From the NCBI GenBank assembly GCA_947496235.1, contig CANMCE010000012.1, forward strand, positions 37,518-101,517: DNA of 64,000 nucleotides, in the 5' to 3' direction. This DNA is from an uncultured Glaciecola sp. (GTDB lineage Bacteria > Pseudomonadota > Gammaproteobacteria > Enterobacterales > Alteromonadaceae). The notes under the pieces are model-generated. The model did no database searches. It saw only the letters and a program-made list of their open reading frames with translations, and was not told the DNA's origin. How positions within the stretch are numbered: position 1 is the first letter of the stretch; every line of letters starts with the position of its first letter. The position numbers were made by a program, and so were the translations under genes. Shown piece after piece: positions 1 to 9,408 of this stretch.

Positions 1-1053
1 AAACATTTCAGACAGCTTAAGTTTTACGTAATCAAGAACAGGTATGTGCCGGATTTTTAATGAAGGAAATAGAAGTACAATTAACCTGTCTTTGGAACTC
101 TTTTTTAACCAACTAAAAAATGAAAAGTGACTAAGACCTGTTCCAGCGAGCACTCGTCCTAACTCAGAGTTTGAGATATTTAAGTCATTCACAATAGTTT
201 TTACCATTTCGGCCCTTTCTAACACCAGCTCACGCGCGACTTCTAGGTCTTCTTGAATTTCTAGTCGTTTACAAAAATCGTCGAAACTTTCCTTGTGTAA
301 CTCAAAACAGGCCTGATACTCCTGAGGCAAAGCATCATTGGCTTTGGACGTCCAGCCTCTGCGATTAAACTTAAATCCATTAGATAGATTTTTTTCATCT
401 GGGTTGGATCTTAGCAAAAGGGCTAAATACTCTTTTTGTGATCGCAATACTCGGTGTGCAACAAGTGCATGTGGATTCAATTTGGGGGGAGCGTCATCTA
501 CCCAGGCTTCGTGATTGGTCTCGATAACAATGTTCTCGCATCCCGTTTTCACTAGATACTTGTTAAAGTAATCATATTCTCCGCAAAGATTTTCAGTGAA
601 GGTACTAAACTCTTTTTCATCTCCCGTCAGTGAAAACCATTGAAATGAGGACACATTTGCGTTTGATAAACTTTGATAAAAGTCTTCAATTGGGGATTTA
701 ACGCAAAGGAACTCATCAATATCGAGATATAAAATATAATCAAACTTTTCGGGGTCAGTGGTTTGATAAATTCTTGCATAACTCTTTGACTGCAAAGCCG
801 CTAGTTTTATGTGCCTAGCGCCTATATGCTGATTAAAGTAATCATTTTCAACTTTATCAATACCATCAACAACTTCATATTTAACAGGAAGGGTTTTACC
901 GAGCTTGTCGAGGACGGTTTGACTATTGTCAGTAGTGTTGTTGATATAAACTAAAATTTCATCAATGCCTAAACTTAGGTGATGAAAAATCCATTCAGGC
1001 AAATATGCTGCTTCATTTTTGGCAATACCTGCGAGTAAAATTCTGGGTTTCAT
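1..1053 (-). CDS. Glycosyltransferase family 2-like protein, C-terminus beyond window edge
   Basis: The frame is open from an ATG at 1053 to base 1 (351 codons) with no stop, so the C-terminus lies outside the window. The protein starts MKPRILLAGIAKNEAAYLPE, typical of the Glyco_tranf_2_4 type, in which a short beta strand is followed by a KNE.. nucleotide-sugar site. A DxD-type metal-binding motif (YLDIDEF) lies at about residues 110-115. No signal peptide or membrane segment is visible, so a cytosolic enzyme transferring a sugar to a surface polysaccharide or lipid is likely. Donor and acceptor cannot be read from sequence. No partner gene is visible in the window. The family call is fairly firm and the role is not. 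Confidence 0.8.
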   Translation of the reverse strand, partial: MKPRILLAGIAKNEAAYLPEWIFHHLSLGIDEILVYINNTTDNSQTVLDKLGKTLPVKYEVVDGIDKVENDYFNQHIGARHIKLAALQSKSYARIYQTTDPEKFDYILYLDIDEFLCVKSPIEDFYQSLSNANVSSFQWFSLTGDEKEFSTFTENLCGEYDYFNKYLVKTGCENIVIETNHEAWVDDAPPKLNPHALVAHRVLRSQKEYLALLLRSNPDEKNLSNGFKFNRRGWTSKANDALPQEYQACFELHKESFDDFCKRLEIQEDLEVARELVLERAEMVKTIVNDLNISNSELGRVLAGTGLSHFSFFSWLKKSSKDRLIVLLFPSLKIRHIPVLDYVKLKLSEMF

Positions 1054-1442
1054 ATTGGTATTGTTACTAAGGTAAAGGAATTAGTTTGACTTCCAGATTC
1101 AGAACTAGGGAATTGATTGAAGCAATTGAGCGTTATGACATTAGCATTTACACCCATATTTGTTTCCTTAAATTCCATGTACGTTTAACATTCCAAAATT
1201 AAAAAGTCGAGAAAAGCTGACCTTACTGGCAACCGTGAATACTTTACTTTTGCCTGCGAACTAGAAAGACTTATCGCATTCTTCAAGACGCTGGTAACCA
1301 TTGGTTGTGATCTACCAACTTTGAAAAAGTCATCAGTAGAGTATATTCAATCATTTTATCGGTCAACTATAACGAATTCTTTACCATAAGAGTTGACCTT
1401 TGATTAAATTAGTGTCGACTATCTACTGATGAATCTAGGTTT
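1054..1442. other. Intergenic stretch, no gene recognised
   Basis: This lies upstream of the glycosyltransferase and downstream of the S9 peptidase, which is also on the minus strand. One plus-strand frame is open without an ATG from about 1189 to 1389 (66 codons, including TGNREYFTFACELERL), but I recognise no family in it and see no ribosome binding site. It could be decayed coding sequence. No terminator or operator is obvious. Confidence 0.4.
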
Positions 1443-3548
1443 TTATTCTGTTTTAGGTGCGTACTTTTCAAACCAAGCAAGTATGTTTTCAACTTTCGCA
1501 ATCATGCGCGAAGGTTTACCCGCTATCCCATGAGATGATCCCGGTACTTTCACCAATACCGTGTCTACCTTTTGTAATTTAAGGGCTTGATAGAATTGCT
1601 CTGTTTCTGACATCGGAGTACGTTTGTCCTCTACGCCGGTGATTAGCATGGTAGGTGTAGTAACATTACCAACCAATGACAAAGGCGACCTTTTCCAATA
1701 GTGCTCAACCTGTTCCCAAGGTTTACCGGGGAATTGATTCGGAATTTGATATAAACCAGAATCCGCAGTTAATACTTTTGAAAGCCAGTTAATGACAGGT
1801 TTAGCCACAACGGCAGCCCTGAATCTGTTGGTCAGGCCAATGGCATATGCTGAAGCTATACCTCCTGCAGAACCACCGGTTATGTACAATTGCTCTGGAT
1901 CCACTAACCCTTGTTCAATTAACGCGTCGACGCCAGACATGTGGTCAGCAAAATCATATTCAGAGCTGTATTTACCTTGCAACAAAAGGGCGAATCTTTC
2001 ACCGTAACCTGTGCTACCACGGTGGTTATCGTAAAAAACGATATATCCCTCAGCCGCCATTCTTTGGAGTTCGGCTGTAAATAATGGCCCATAAGCTAGA
2101 CTAGGACCACCGTGGATTTCTAGAATAAGAGGGTATTTTTTACTGCTATCGTAATTTGGCGGCAAAATGTACCAGCCCTGAATTTCTTCTCCATCGATTG
2201 ATGATTGATAGATGATTTCTTTTACTTCTCCAAGAGTTTTATGACCGAATACATCTTCATTTAAGGCTGTTAATTGTTTTTCTTTTCTAGTGGTAACAAA
2301 AAGATCTGCTGGACGGTCGGTGCTGCCTTTGGTGTAAGCGACAACATCATCTACCGCGTGGTAACTACCAAATACATATGGACGCCCTATGGTGGTGCCG
2401 CCAATACCTTTTGCAATATTACGGACTTTGCCTGAAAGGTTAACCATATCTACTTGTATCAAACCTCGAACGCTTTGTTGGAAATACAGACTAGCGTTGT
2501 CCTTCCAATAAAAATCAGAGACAGTATTATCGATAGATTCGGTGAGGTTTTTGGCCTCTGTACCATCTGTATTCATTACATACAGATAGTGGTTTCTATA
2601 CATCAGATTTTTTTCATCGCGTTTAGCAAAGGCGATATATTTGCCATTCGGCGAAACAACAGGGGAGTGCTCACTGCCTGGCATATTTGTTATTTGCTCA
2701 ATATTGCCACTCATATCTACGCTATAAATATCAGATTCAACACTTTGATATTCCCAGTCATCAGCACGGTAAGCAGAGAAGTAGATACGTTGAGAATCTG
2801 CGGAAAAACTTAAACTTCCACCATGATTAAAATTACCTGAGGTTAATTGTCGAGCGGTTCCGCCCTCAGTTGGCACTATAAAGATGTGGGTATAGGCAGG
2901 ATCTAACACTCCACGACCGTCTCTTTGATATCTAGCCTTGGTGATGTATTCAAATTTTGGCGACCAGTTTGCTCCTTCAGGCTTTGCCGGCATTTTTATT
3001 TTTAATGGTTCTTCTTTGGCGTCAACACTCATGGTGAAAGCTATATATTTTCCATCTGGTGACCAAGTGATATTGCCGAGTGAAGATGTAACATTGGTAA
3101 TTAGTGCCGTTTGGCCAGTATCCATCCAACGAATATAAAGCTGCGGTTTACCCTCTTCATTGGATAAATATGCTAGTCGTTTTCCATTAGGAGACCAACG
3201 AGGGGAGTAGTAGTTTTTCTTTGAGGATAACAAAGGTCTATGACTTGAACCGTCTGTCGCGGCTAACCAAATATTGGATTTTGTGCTATCAGACATAATG
3301 TCGTTGCTATTACGAACGTAGGCAACAAATTCACCGTCTGGGCAAACTTGAGGGTCTGTTACATATTCAAGTTGGAAAATATCTTCTGCAGTGAATAAAT
3401 TTGTTTTTGAATCTTCGAGTTCAGCCGTTGTGTCTTGGGCAGACAAGCTAAAGCTAGTTAAGGCCAACAGCAAAGCTGAAGAAATTAATTGCTTGGTTTT
3501 CGATTTGTACTTTCTATCGTTACTATGGACAAGCGGAAGTGTAAACAT
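1443..3548 (-). CDS. Secreted S9 family prolyl-oligopeptidase-type serine peptidase
   Basis: 701 residues. The N-terminus has a basic stretch and then a hydrophobic segment (LISSALLLALTSFSLSA) that looks like a signal peptide, so the enzyme is probably periplasmic. Residues of about 55-420 are beta-propeller repeats of the PD40/TolB type (SPDGKYIAF, SPNGKRLAYL, SPNGKYIAF), and the C-terminal third is the alpha/beta-hydrolase peptidase domain. The nucleophile is Ser560 in GGSAGG, with likely Asp641 (GVEDKRT) and His673 (GSSHG) completing the triad. The layout fits the dipeptidyl-peptidase IV / acylaminoacyl-peptidase group, which trims peptides. The start is supported by GAGGACTT just ahead of the ATG. 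It stands alone; its neighbours suggest no specific substrate. Confidence 0.9.
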   Translation of the reverse strand: MFTLPLVHSNDRKYKSKTKQLISSALLLALTSFSLSAQDTTAELEDSKTNLFTAEDIFQLEYVTDPQVCPDGEFVAYVRNSNDIMSDSTKSNIWLAATDGSSHRPLLSSKKNYYSPRWSPNGKRLAYLSNEEGKPQLYIRWMDTGQTALITNVTSSLGNITWSPDGKYIAFTMSVDAKEEPLKIKMPAKPEGANWSPKFEYITKARYQRDGRGVLDPAYTHIFIVPTEGGTARQLTSGNFNHGGSLSFSADSQRIYFSAYRADDWEYQSVESDIYSVDMSGNIEQITNMPGSEHSPVVSPNGKYIAFAKRDEKNLMYRNHYLYVMNTDGTEAKNLTESIDNTVSDFYWKDNASLYFQQSVRGLIQVDMVNLSGKVRNIAKGIGGTTIGRPYVFGSYHAVDDVVAYTKGSTDRPADLFVTTRKEKQLTALNEDVFGHKTLGEVKEIIYQSSIDGEEIQGWYILPPNYDSSKKYPLILEIHGGPSLAYGPLFTAELQRMAAEGYIVFYDNHRGSTGYGERFALLLQGKYSSEYDFADHMSGVDALIEQGLVDPEQLYITGGSAGGIASAYAIGLTNRFRAAVVAKPVINWLSKVLTADSGLYQIPNQFPGKPWEQVEHYWKRSPLSLVGNVTTPTMLITGVEDKRTPMSETEQFYQALKLQKVDTVLVKVPGSSHGIAGKPSRMIAKVENILAWFEKYAPKTE

Positions 3549-3827
3549 AAGTCCTCATTTTTATTATTTTTAAGATGCCTTCATTATCATAAATCGATAT
3601 GACGGCTAGGTGAAGGTTATTCATAAGATTAAATGAATAACCTCAAGTAAAGGGTGTTATTGAATATTTTGCCACCATGAACTAAAACTGTTGGAAGAGG
3701 TTTTTAGTTCAATAACTTGACCTATTTGCGGTGTATATAGTGCAAATGTATTTTGCGCTGAGCTCAGTTCAGAAATTTCATAGAATGGTTCTTTTGCCTA
3801 ATCCTCTGTTTAGTCGTGGTGATTTTG

Positions 3828-6800
3828 TTAATAGCTAACGGCGTTGATGTATTCTTTAAAAGTATCCAGCGTAATCTGTAATTGCTCTTCTACCATTTGG
3901 AAGTTTTCACTCAACCTGTCAAATTCTTCCGTTTCCGCGGATTGCTCTATTTGCTGAAGAATTGCTTGTAATCTTGCTGCCCCTACATCACCGCAAACAC
4001 CTTTAAATGTGTGCGCGCTCAAGCGAATTTTTGCACGATCGTGATCAATTAATCCCTGCTGTAGATTATGCAATTTGTCTTTAGTTTCTTGGATAAATAA
4101 TTTAATCAAGTCTTGTAATAATTGCTCTCTATTTCCCAAGCGTGTTAATGCTAATTTTTTATCCCAAATTAGCTGTTCATTTGTTATCTCAACAGCTTTA
4201 CTTTTCGATTTTTGATTATTTAATTGCGCCAAAATAATGTCAAAAAGCAACTGAGCATCAATTGGTTTCGAGATAAATTCGGTCATGCCAGCCTGCTCAC
4301 ATTTTTCCCTAGAACCTTGCATTGCATTTGCGGTCATTGCAATTATAGGGACTGACAAATACTTTTCCCCTGCCATTCCTTTTCGGATTGCTGAGGATGT
4401 TTCATAGCCATCCATAACCGGCATATTACAATCCATTAGTATGATATCTATTTTACTGTCCTCTGATGCTAAATAATCAATTGCCTGCGAACCATTCTCT
4501 ACCGTGACTACTTTTTTACTTAGAGGGTCTAACAGAAATTTAGTTACTTCGCAGTTTACTAAGTTATCGTCGACAACAAGTATGCTGCATTCCTTATTTT
4601 TTAACTCGTCTTCCACTTTACTATTTTTATGGTTTTGGACTGAGCGACGCTCTACAGTTGCATTATTTGTGCTATTTTCTTTGCGACTATTTAGAGCGGC
4701 ACTTAAAAAAGTGGACCTAAAAATAGGTGAAATGAGTAAGGTGGCATTTCGTGGTAAATCTTTATTAGAGACTGAAGAATTTGCTATCACAATCAGTTTT
4801 ATTTGTTCTGTACTCGTTTGAAAATTGTGATTCCAATGATCACAAAATTCTTGGAATTGTTCATGAGAAGCTTCAACAATCAGGAGTTTTACTTTATCCA
4901 CTGCTGAAAAGTCATGATTAGATTTTATATGAACTATGTCACCTGCATTGCTTTTTATTAATTTAGTCAATAATTTTAATAACTCAGGTTGTTTTACCAT
5001 CACGCCTGTAATTGTGTGTTGAAGCCTAAGTTGTTCATTTCTAGGTTTAGCACTCCAATCCTCAATAGGCACATAAAAGGTGAATTTAGAGCCTTCGGAT
5101 TCAATTGAAGCTACCGATATGTCGCCACCTAAAAGCTTGATGATATTTCTACAAATCGATAAACCTAATCCAGTCCCCCCATAGTTGGTAGCGATAGTTT
5201 GGTTTGCTTGACTAAACTCTGTGAACATCTTGTTCATGGATTGCGGTGATATACCAATGCCTGTATCTTGGACCTCGACACAAAAATTTGCCATATCATT
5301 CTGAATGTCGCTCCAAACCCTCACTTTAATAAAGCCTTCCTGGGTAAATTTGACCGCGTTGTTGAGTAAATTGTTAAGAATTTGCGTCAGTCTAAAGGGG
5401 TCGCTTGAAATGGTAAGCAAATCTAAATCGACTGTATCAAGGTAAACATTGAGTCCTTTTTGTTTTGCTAACACAGACATGGTACCCACCACACTCTCAA
5501 TTAATTGTTCAGGGTTAAAATCCTGAAAATTCAACTCCAACTTTCCTGCTTCAATTTTGGATAAATCTAAAACATCATTGACTAAATTCTTTAAAACTAA
5601 GGCGCTGTTTTCCGCCATGGTAACAAAGCGAGCTTGTTTATCATTCAATTGTTCTTTTTTTAATAATTCGGTAGCGCCTACTATCCCATTCAGAGGGGTT
5701 CGCATCTCGTGACTGATGGTCGAGATAAACTTGGATTTTAAATTACTGACTTCTAACGCTTTATCTCGGGCTATTTTCAATTCTTTTGTTCTGTCCTCTA
5801 CGGTTTTTTCTAGAATTTTATTTGTGTTTTCAATTTGTTTGGCGGATTCTTTTTCTAGTGTGATATCTCGAATCACAATTGCAAAAGCTGCGCTAGAATT
5901 AGAATTTGTGATATGAGTAATCTTGGTATTGAGCCAAAAACTTTTATGCTCATATTTGTATTTCCATTCATAACTGGTTGCTGGATGACTGGATTTTACG
6001 GCGTCAATTGCTTGTTCAAATTGGCTGTCACCTAATTCAGTAAAAAATGATAGGGCATTTTTTTTTGAATATTCAGACTCATGAACTAGAAAAAGTCTTT
6101 CGAATGCTCGATTTACAATGTTGATTTTTAAATCATTACTAAGTGTAATGACAGCGTCTTCCGCTACATCGATCGCCGATTGAGATTCTTCTGCAACTTC
6201 TAATAAATCGGTAAGTTTTTTATTGTTGCGATGCAAAAATGATATTGCAAATGCCCCAATAAGCGTTGTTATGACGACCGCTAACATAGACTCAAATTTT
6301 CGAGAGTTAAGCTCTTCTTTATAAGTTTGGTCAGGTAGCATAATGTAGTTAATAATTTCGCCGCCTTTTTGGTTTTGCGCTACTTTGACAGAACTTTCAA
6401 TTCCCCAAAATTTCTTATTACCATCTTCAAAAATGGAAATATTATACGCTTGGGACCTTTGATAGACGGAAGATAACCTGTGGTTGGAAGATAAATCGCG
6501 GCTGTATTGAAGAGATTTATCCGGATGATTAATAAAATAACCATCAGCATCCGTCATAAACACTTTGTATTTATCTGCCACCAATTGGCGAATACCTTTC
6601 AAAAGAGGTGAGATATCTACGTTTAATATGATTATCCCAAAAAATTCATTTTCGGATGAGTAGATCGGTTTAGCTATTCTGAGTGTCGGCGTGTAGGGAA
6701 GGGTGATTTGATCATATTCGGTATTTAGCGTTATCAAAGAAAGATACATTTGCCCTTTATGTAATTTAGATGCGGCTAAAAAGTTTGGATTATCTCGTTC

Positions 6801-7235
6801 ATTTTGTAGATCGTTTTCTGGGACTACGGACACCTGATTATTCTGTTTTTCAACTCGTAAAATCTCTTGTCCCTGAGCATCAAGAACGCGAAGTTGACTA
6901 TATTCAATTTTATATTGCATAAAGCCAGCAAAAATCTGACTTAAGCGTTTTAACCATAATTCAGTCGTAGTTCCATCTAAAGGATCAACGCCGTCAGCTT
7001 TTGCTCGGGTTAAACCGCTTATTGGAGGCGTTGAGTGTAAAAAGGATACATCTCTTTTATAACTATCTATTTTATCTAGTAAAAAATTATCAACTTCGGT
7101 AATATTGTTCGATAAATTAGATTCTAGCTCCCCAGTGTAATTAACTGTTATTTGTTGATTAGCGCCAAAAGCGATTAATACAATGATGAATACTGAGCAG
7201 AAAGAGAGTATCAGAAATGTATTTTTTGAATGCAT
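3828..7235 (-). CDS. Hybrid sensor histidine kinase (dCache-PAS-HisKA-HATPase-REC-HPt)
   Basis: 1135 residues, an unorthodox membrane sensor kinase. Order: membrane segment at about 7-25, periplasmic dCache-like sensor at about 30-310, second membrane segment at about 316-335, PAS at about 350-460, coiled linker, HisKA with phospho-His509 (ISHEMRTP), HATPase_c at about 610-725 (DTGIGI and GGTGLGL boxes), an apparently degenerate receiver at about 740-840, a true receiver at about 885-1000 (Asp889, Asp890, phospho-Asp935, Lys990) and an HPt domain with His1075 (SAHTFKG). A full BarA/ArcB-like phosphorelay is therefore encoded in one chain. AGGAA sits 6 bases before the ATG. It is divergent from a REC-GGDEF gene, a plausible partner. 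The ligand is unknown; dCache domains often bind amino acids, amines or carboxylates. Confidence 0.93.
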   Translation of the reverse strand: MHSKNTFLILSFCSVFIIVLIAFGANQQITVNYTGELESNLSNNITEVDNFLLDKIDSYKRDVSFLHSTPPISGLTRAKADGVDPLDGTTTELWLKRLSQIFAGFMQYKIEYSQLRVLDAQGQEILRVEKQNNQVSVVPENDLQNERDNPNFLAASKLHKGQMYLSLITLNTEYDQITLPYTPTLRIAKPIYSSENEFFGIIILNVDISPLLKGIRQLVADKYKVFMTDADGYFINHPDKSLQYSRDLSSNHRLSSVYQRSQAYNISIFEDGNKKFWGIESSVKVAQNQKGGEIINYIMLPDQTYKEELNSRKFESMLAVVITTLIGAFAISFLHRNNKKLTDLLEVAEESQSAIDVAEDAVITLSNDLKINIVNRAFERLFLVHESEYSKKNALSFFTELGDSQFEQAIDAVKSSHPATSYEWKYKYEHKSFWLNTKITHITNSNSSAAFAIVIRDITLEKESAKQIENTNKILEKTVEDRTKELKIARDKALEVSNLKSKFISTISHEMRTPLNGIVGATELLKKEQLNDKQARFVTMAENSALVLKNLVNDVLDLSKIEAGKLELNFQDFNPEQLIESVVGTMSVLAKQKGLNVYLDTVDLDLLTISSDPFRLTQILNNLLNNAVKFTQEGFIKVRVWSDIQNDMANFCVEVQDTGIGISPQSMNKMFTEFSQANQTIATNYGGTGLGLSICRNIIKLLGGDISVASIESEGSKFTFYVPIEDWSAKPRNEQLRLQHTITGVMVKQPELLKLLTKLIKSNAGDIVHIKSNHDFSAVDKVKLLIVEASHEQFQEFCDHWNHNFQTSTEQIKLIVIANSSVSNKDLPRNATLLISPIFRSTFLSAALNSRKENSTNNATVERRSVQNHKNSKVEDELKNKECSILVVDDNLVNCEVTKFLLDPLSKKVVTVENGSQAIDYLASEDSKIDIILMDCNMPVMDGYETSSAIRKGMAGEKYLSVPIIAMTANAMQGSREKCEQAGMTEFISKPIDAQLLFDIILAQLNNQKSKSKAVEITNEQLIWDKKLALTRLGNREQLLQDLIKLFIQETKDKLHNLQQGLIDHDRAKIRLSAHTFKGVCGDVGAARLQAILQQIEQSAETEEFDRLSENFQMVEEQLQITLDTFKEYINAVSY

Positions 7236-7513
7236 ATAAGTTCCTGAAGCAACAATATCTTCTCTGCGACCCTAATACTCTTCATTTTAAGCCTTTGCTT
7301 TTACCGGTCGATATAACTAAAAAGGTTTCGAGCTGTTAGATAACAACTGAGGAATAACCTAGTTAAATATAGCGCCTAATCGTGTTATGTCTAAAATAAT
7401 TTCAGCGAAACTGGTTAGTCTAGATTTTTGGTCTAGGCAAAAGACACAAATGGATTTCTAATTTATACCGGAGCTAGATTGCCAATAGAATTGATTGAGA
7501 AAACAGGAAATAT

Positions 7514-8470
7514 ATGACTCAGCAAAAAGGTTATACAACCTTCGAAGCTTCAAATTTCGAGAGTAAGACGTTAAGCGACTGCTCGGTGTTAATTGTTGAT
7601 GACGAACAGTCTACTCAATTAGTTTTAGGTTCAATTCTCGGTGAAATCATTCAAGTTCACTGTTTAAGTGATAGCATGCAGGCAGTTTAAGCCAGTATCG
7701 ATTTAATGCCCGACCTTATTATTCTTGATTTAAATATGCCTAACCTAGATGGCATAACATTGTGCAATCAGATTAAATCAAATTTAACCACAGCCCATAT
7801 TCCTATCATCTTTATTACAGCCAGTGTCTTACCCAGTGATCAAGACAGATGCTGGGAAGCCGGAGCCGCGGATTTCATCGCTAAACCTATAGTTGCATCC
7901 ACTTTGTTGCATCGGGTAAAAAACATTTTACAAAGTAAACTTCGCTTTGAGTTGCTAACTGAACAAACGTTTAAAGATCAATTAACCGGCGTTTTTAATC
8001 GACACTATTTAATGAGTGAAGTGCCGACTTTATTAAAAGTCAGCAGCCGAGAAAAACAATTTTTTGGTGTAGTCATGATCGATATTGATTTCTTTAAGGG
8101 ATTTAATGACACCTATGGTCACGTTGAGGGCGATAAATGTTTAAAAATGGTGGCTAAAACTATTCAAAATGTTTTAAAAAGACCTCAAGACATAGTCGTC
8201 CGATACGGAGGAGAAGAATTTGTAGTATTTTTGCCAAATACTCCACCATCAGGTTGCAAACATCTGGCTAATAAGATTAAAGATGCTGTGTTTGATTTGA
8301 ATATCAAAAATTCAACCAGTGGTCATCAAGTTGTTACCATAAGTGGGGGGTATATTGTTACTAGCCCTACAGCAGACACTCACACTGAGGAATTGATTAA
8401 TCAGGCTGATGAGTTCTTATTCAAATCTAAAACTAATGGTCGGAATCAGATTCAAGGCGTCGTTATTTAA
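7514..8470 (+). pseudogene. REC-GGDEF diguanylate cyclase interrupted by an in-frame stop
   Basis: Translation from the ATG at 7514 gives a receiver N-terminus (VLIVDDEQST, Asp29/Asp30). It meets TAA at 7688-7690 (codon 59) and then resumes in the same frame with the rest of the receiver (DLIILDLNMP, phospho-Asp72) and a GGDEF domain. The cyclase half looks intact: RYGGEEF active site, and an RPQD inhibitory I-site five residues before it. Read through, the protein would be 318 residues, a PleD/WspR-like response regulator making cyclic di-GMP. A restart at ATG 7706 would give 254 residues lacking half the receiver, but no Shine-Dalgarno precedes it. It is most likely a recent nonsense mutation or a sequencing error. 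The sensor kinase across the divergent promoter is the obvious cognate. Confidence 0.8.
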
Positions 8471-8582
8471 AATTCTTCGTTATCCTCTTAAGTCGGTGCA
8501 AGTATCCATGTTCAAAATAGGAGTCTTAAGTTAATATTCCCAACTGTGTTAACATTCAATTTTAGTTTCGAAATTTCTGTAT

Positions 8583-9329
8583 ATGCCAGCATTTTTAAGC
8601 GCGACAAACCTCACTCTTAACAATCGGTTAGATAATATCTCTGTGCATTTTAAACCCGGGGAATACTGGCATTTGTTAGGTGCTAATGGTAGTGGAAAAT
8701 CTTCTTTGTTGCAGGTCCTATCTGGATTAGAAAATGATTTTTTAGGAGAGGTGCTGATACAAAATAAGCGGTTATCCGCTTATAGCGCATTTGAACTTTC
8801 TGATTTTTATACTTTGGTTACTCAACACTATGAAAGTGATTTTGGTATCAGCGTAAAAGAAGCCTTTGAATTTTTTAATGCTACCGCTGAGCTTCCTGAG
8901 GAAGTTGAAAAGGTGCTTCAAGTTAAAATCCTGTTGAATAAGCCCTTAAAACAATTATCTGGTGGGGAAAGACAAAGAGTACATTTGGCAAGAAATATAA
9001 ATCAGGTTTGGCCTTCCTTAAAAAACGGCCAAGGTATTTTGTTGCTTGATGAACCCACTCAACAACTCGACCCTTACTTTCAAGTTAATGTGCTTAATTT
9101 ATTGAAATATATAGTAAAGTTAGGGAACCTTGTTGTTCAGAGTCATCATGATGTTAATCAGACACTTAATTACGCTGATAAAGTTATATTACTGGATAAG
9201 GGAAAGGTATTTCGTTTAGGCGAAACGGATAAAGTGGTGACACCGGTAAACATGACATCGTTATATAACCAAGAGTTTCGAGAAATAGCTGATCCGTCTT
9301 TAGCAAAAGGCTATTTGTTAGTTAATTAA
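8583..9329 (+). CDS. btuD: ABC transporter ATP-binding protein, BtuD-like
   Basis: 248 residues, a stand-alone ATPase. Walker A is GANGSGKSS, the signature is LSGGERQR, Walker B is ILLLDEPTQQLD, and the switch His is in QSHHDVNQTL. The length, the SHDxNxTL-type switch region and the end (VTPVNMTSLYNQEFREI) resemble E. coli BtuD, the ATPase of the vitamin B12 importer. It would act at the inner membrane with a BtuC permease and BtuF binding protein, but neither is adjacent, so the partners must lie elsewhere if the assignment holds. No convincing ribosome binding site precedes the ATG. A haem or iron-siderophore importer ATPase is the alternative. Confidence 0.7.
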   Translation: MPAFLSATNLTLNNRLDNISVHFKPGEYWHLLGANGSGKSSLLQVLSGLENDFLGEVLIQNKRLSAYSAFELSDFYTLVTQHYESDFGISVKEAFEFFNATAELPEEVEKVLQVKILLNKPLKQLSGGERQRVHLARNINQVWPSLKNGQGILLLDEPTQQLDPYFQVNVLNLLKYIVKLGNLVVQSHHDVNQTLNYADKVILLDKGKVFRLGETDKVVTPVNMTSLYNQEFREIADPSLAKGYLLVN

Positions 9330-9408
9330 TTGCGCAAAAATGTGTTATATTCTGACCCCAAAAAAATTTACTACAATATGTTGAACATACAAACATCAAG
9401 GACACATA

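Noticed and set aside
1189..1389. 66-codon plus-strand frame in the first intergenic gap
   Set aside because: No start codon, no ribosome binding site and no recognisable family.
1792..3138. Four plus-strand frames of 66-119 codons inside the S9 peptidase gene
   Set aside because: They lie antisense to a full-length, motif-complete gene, have no ribosome binding site and resemble no known family.
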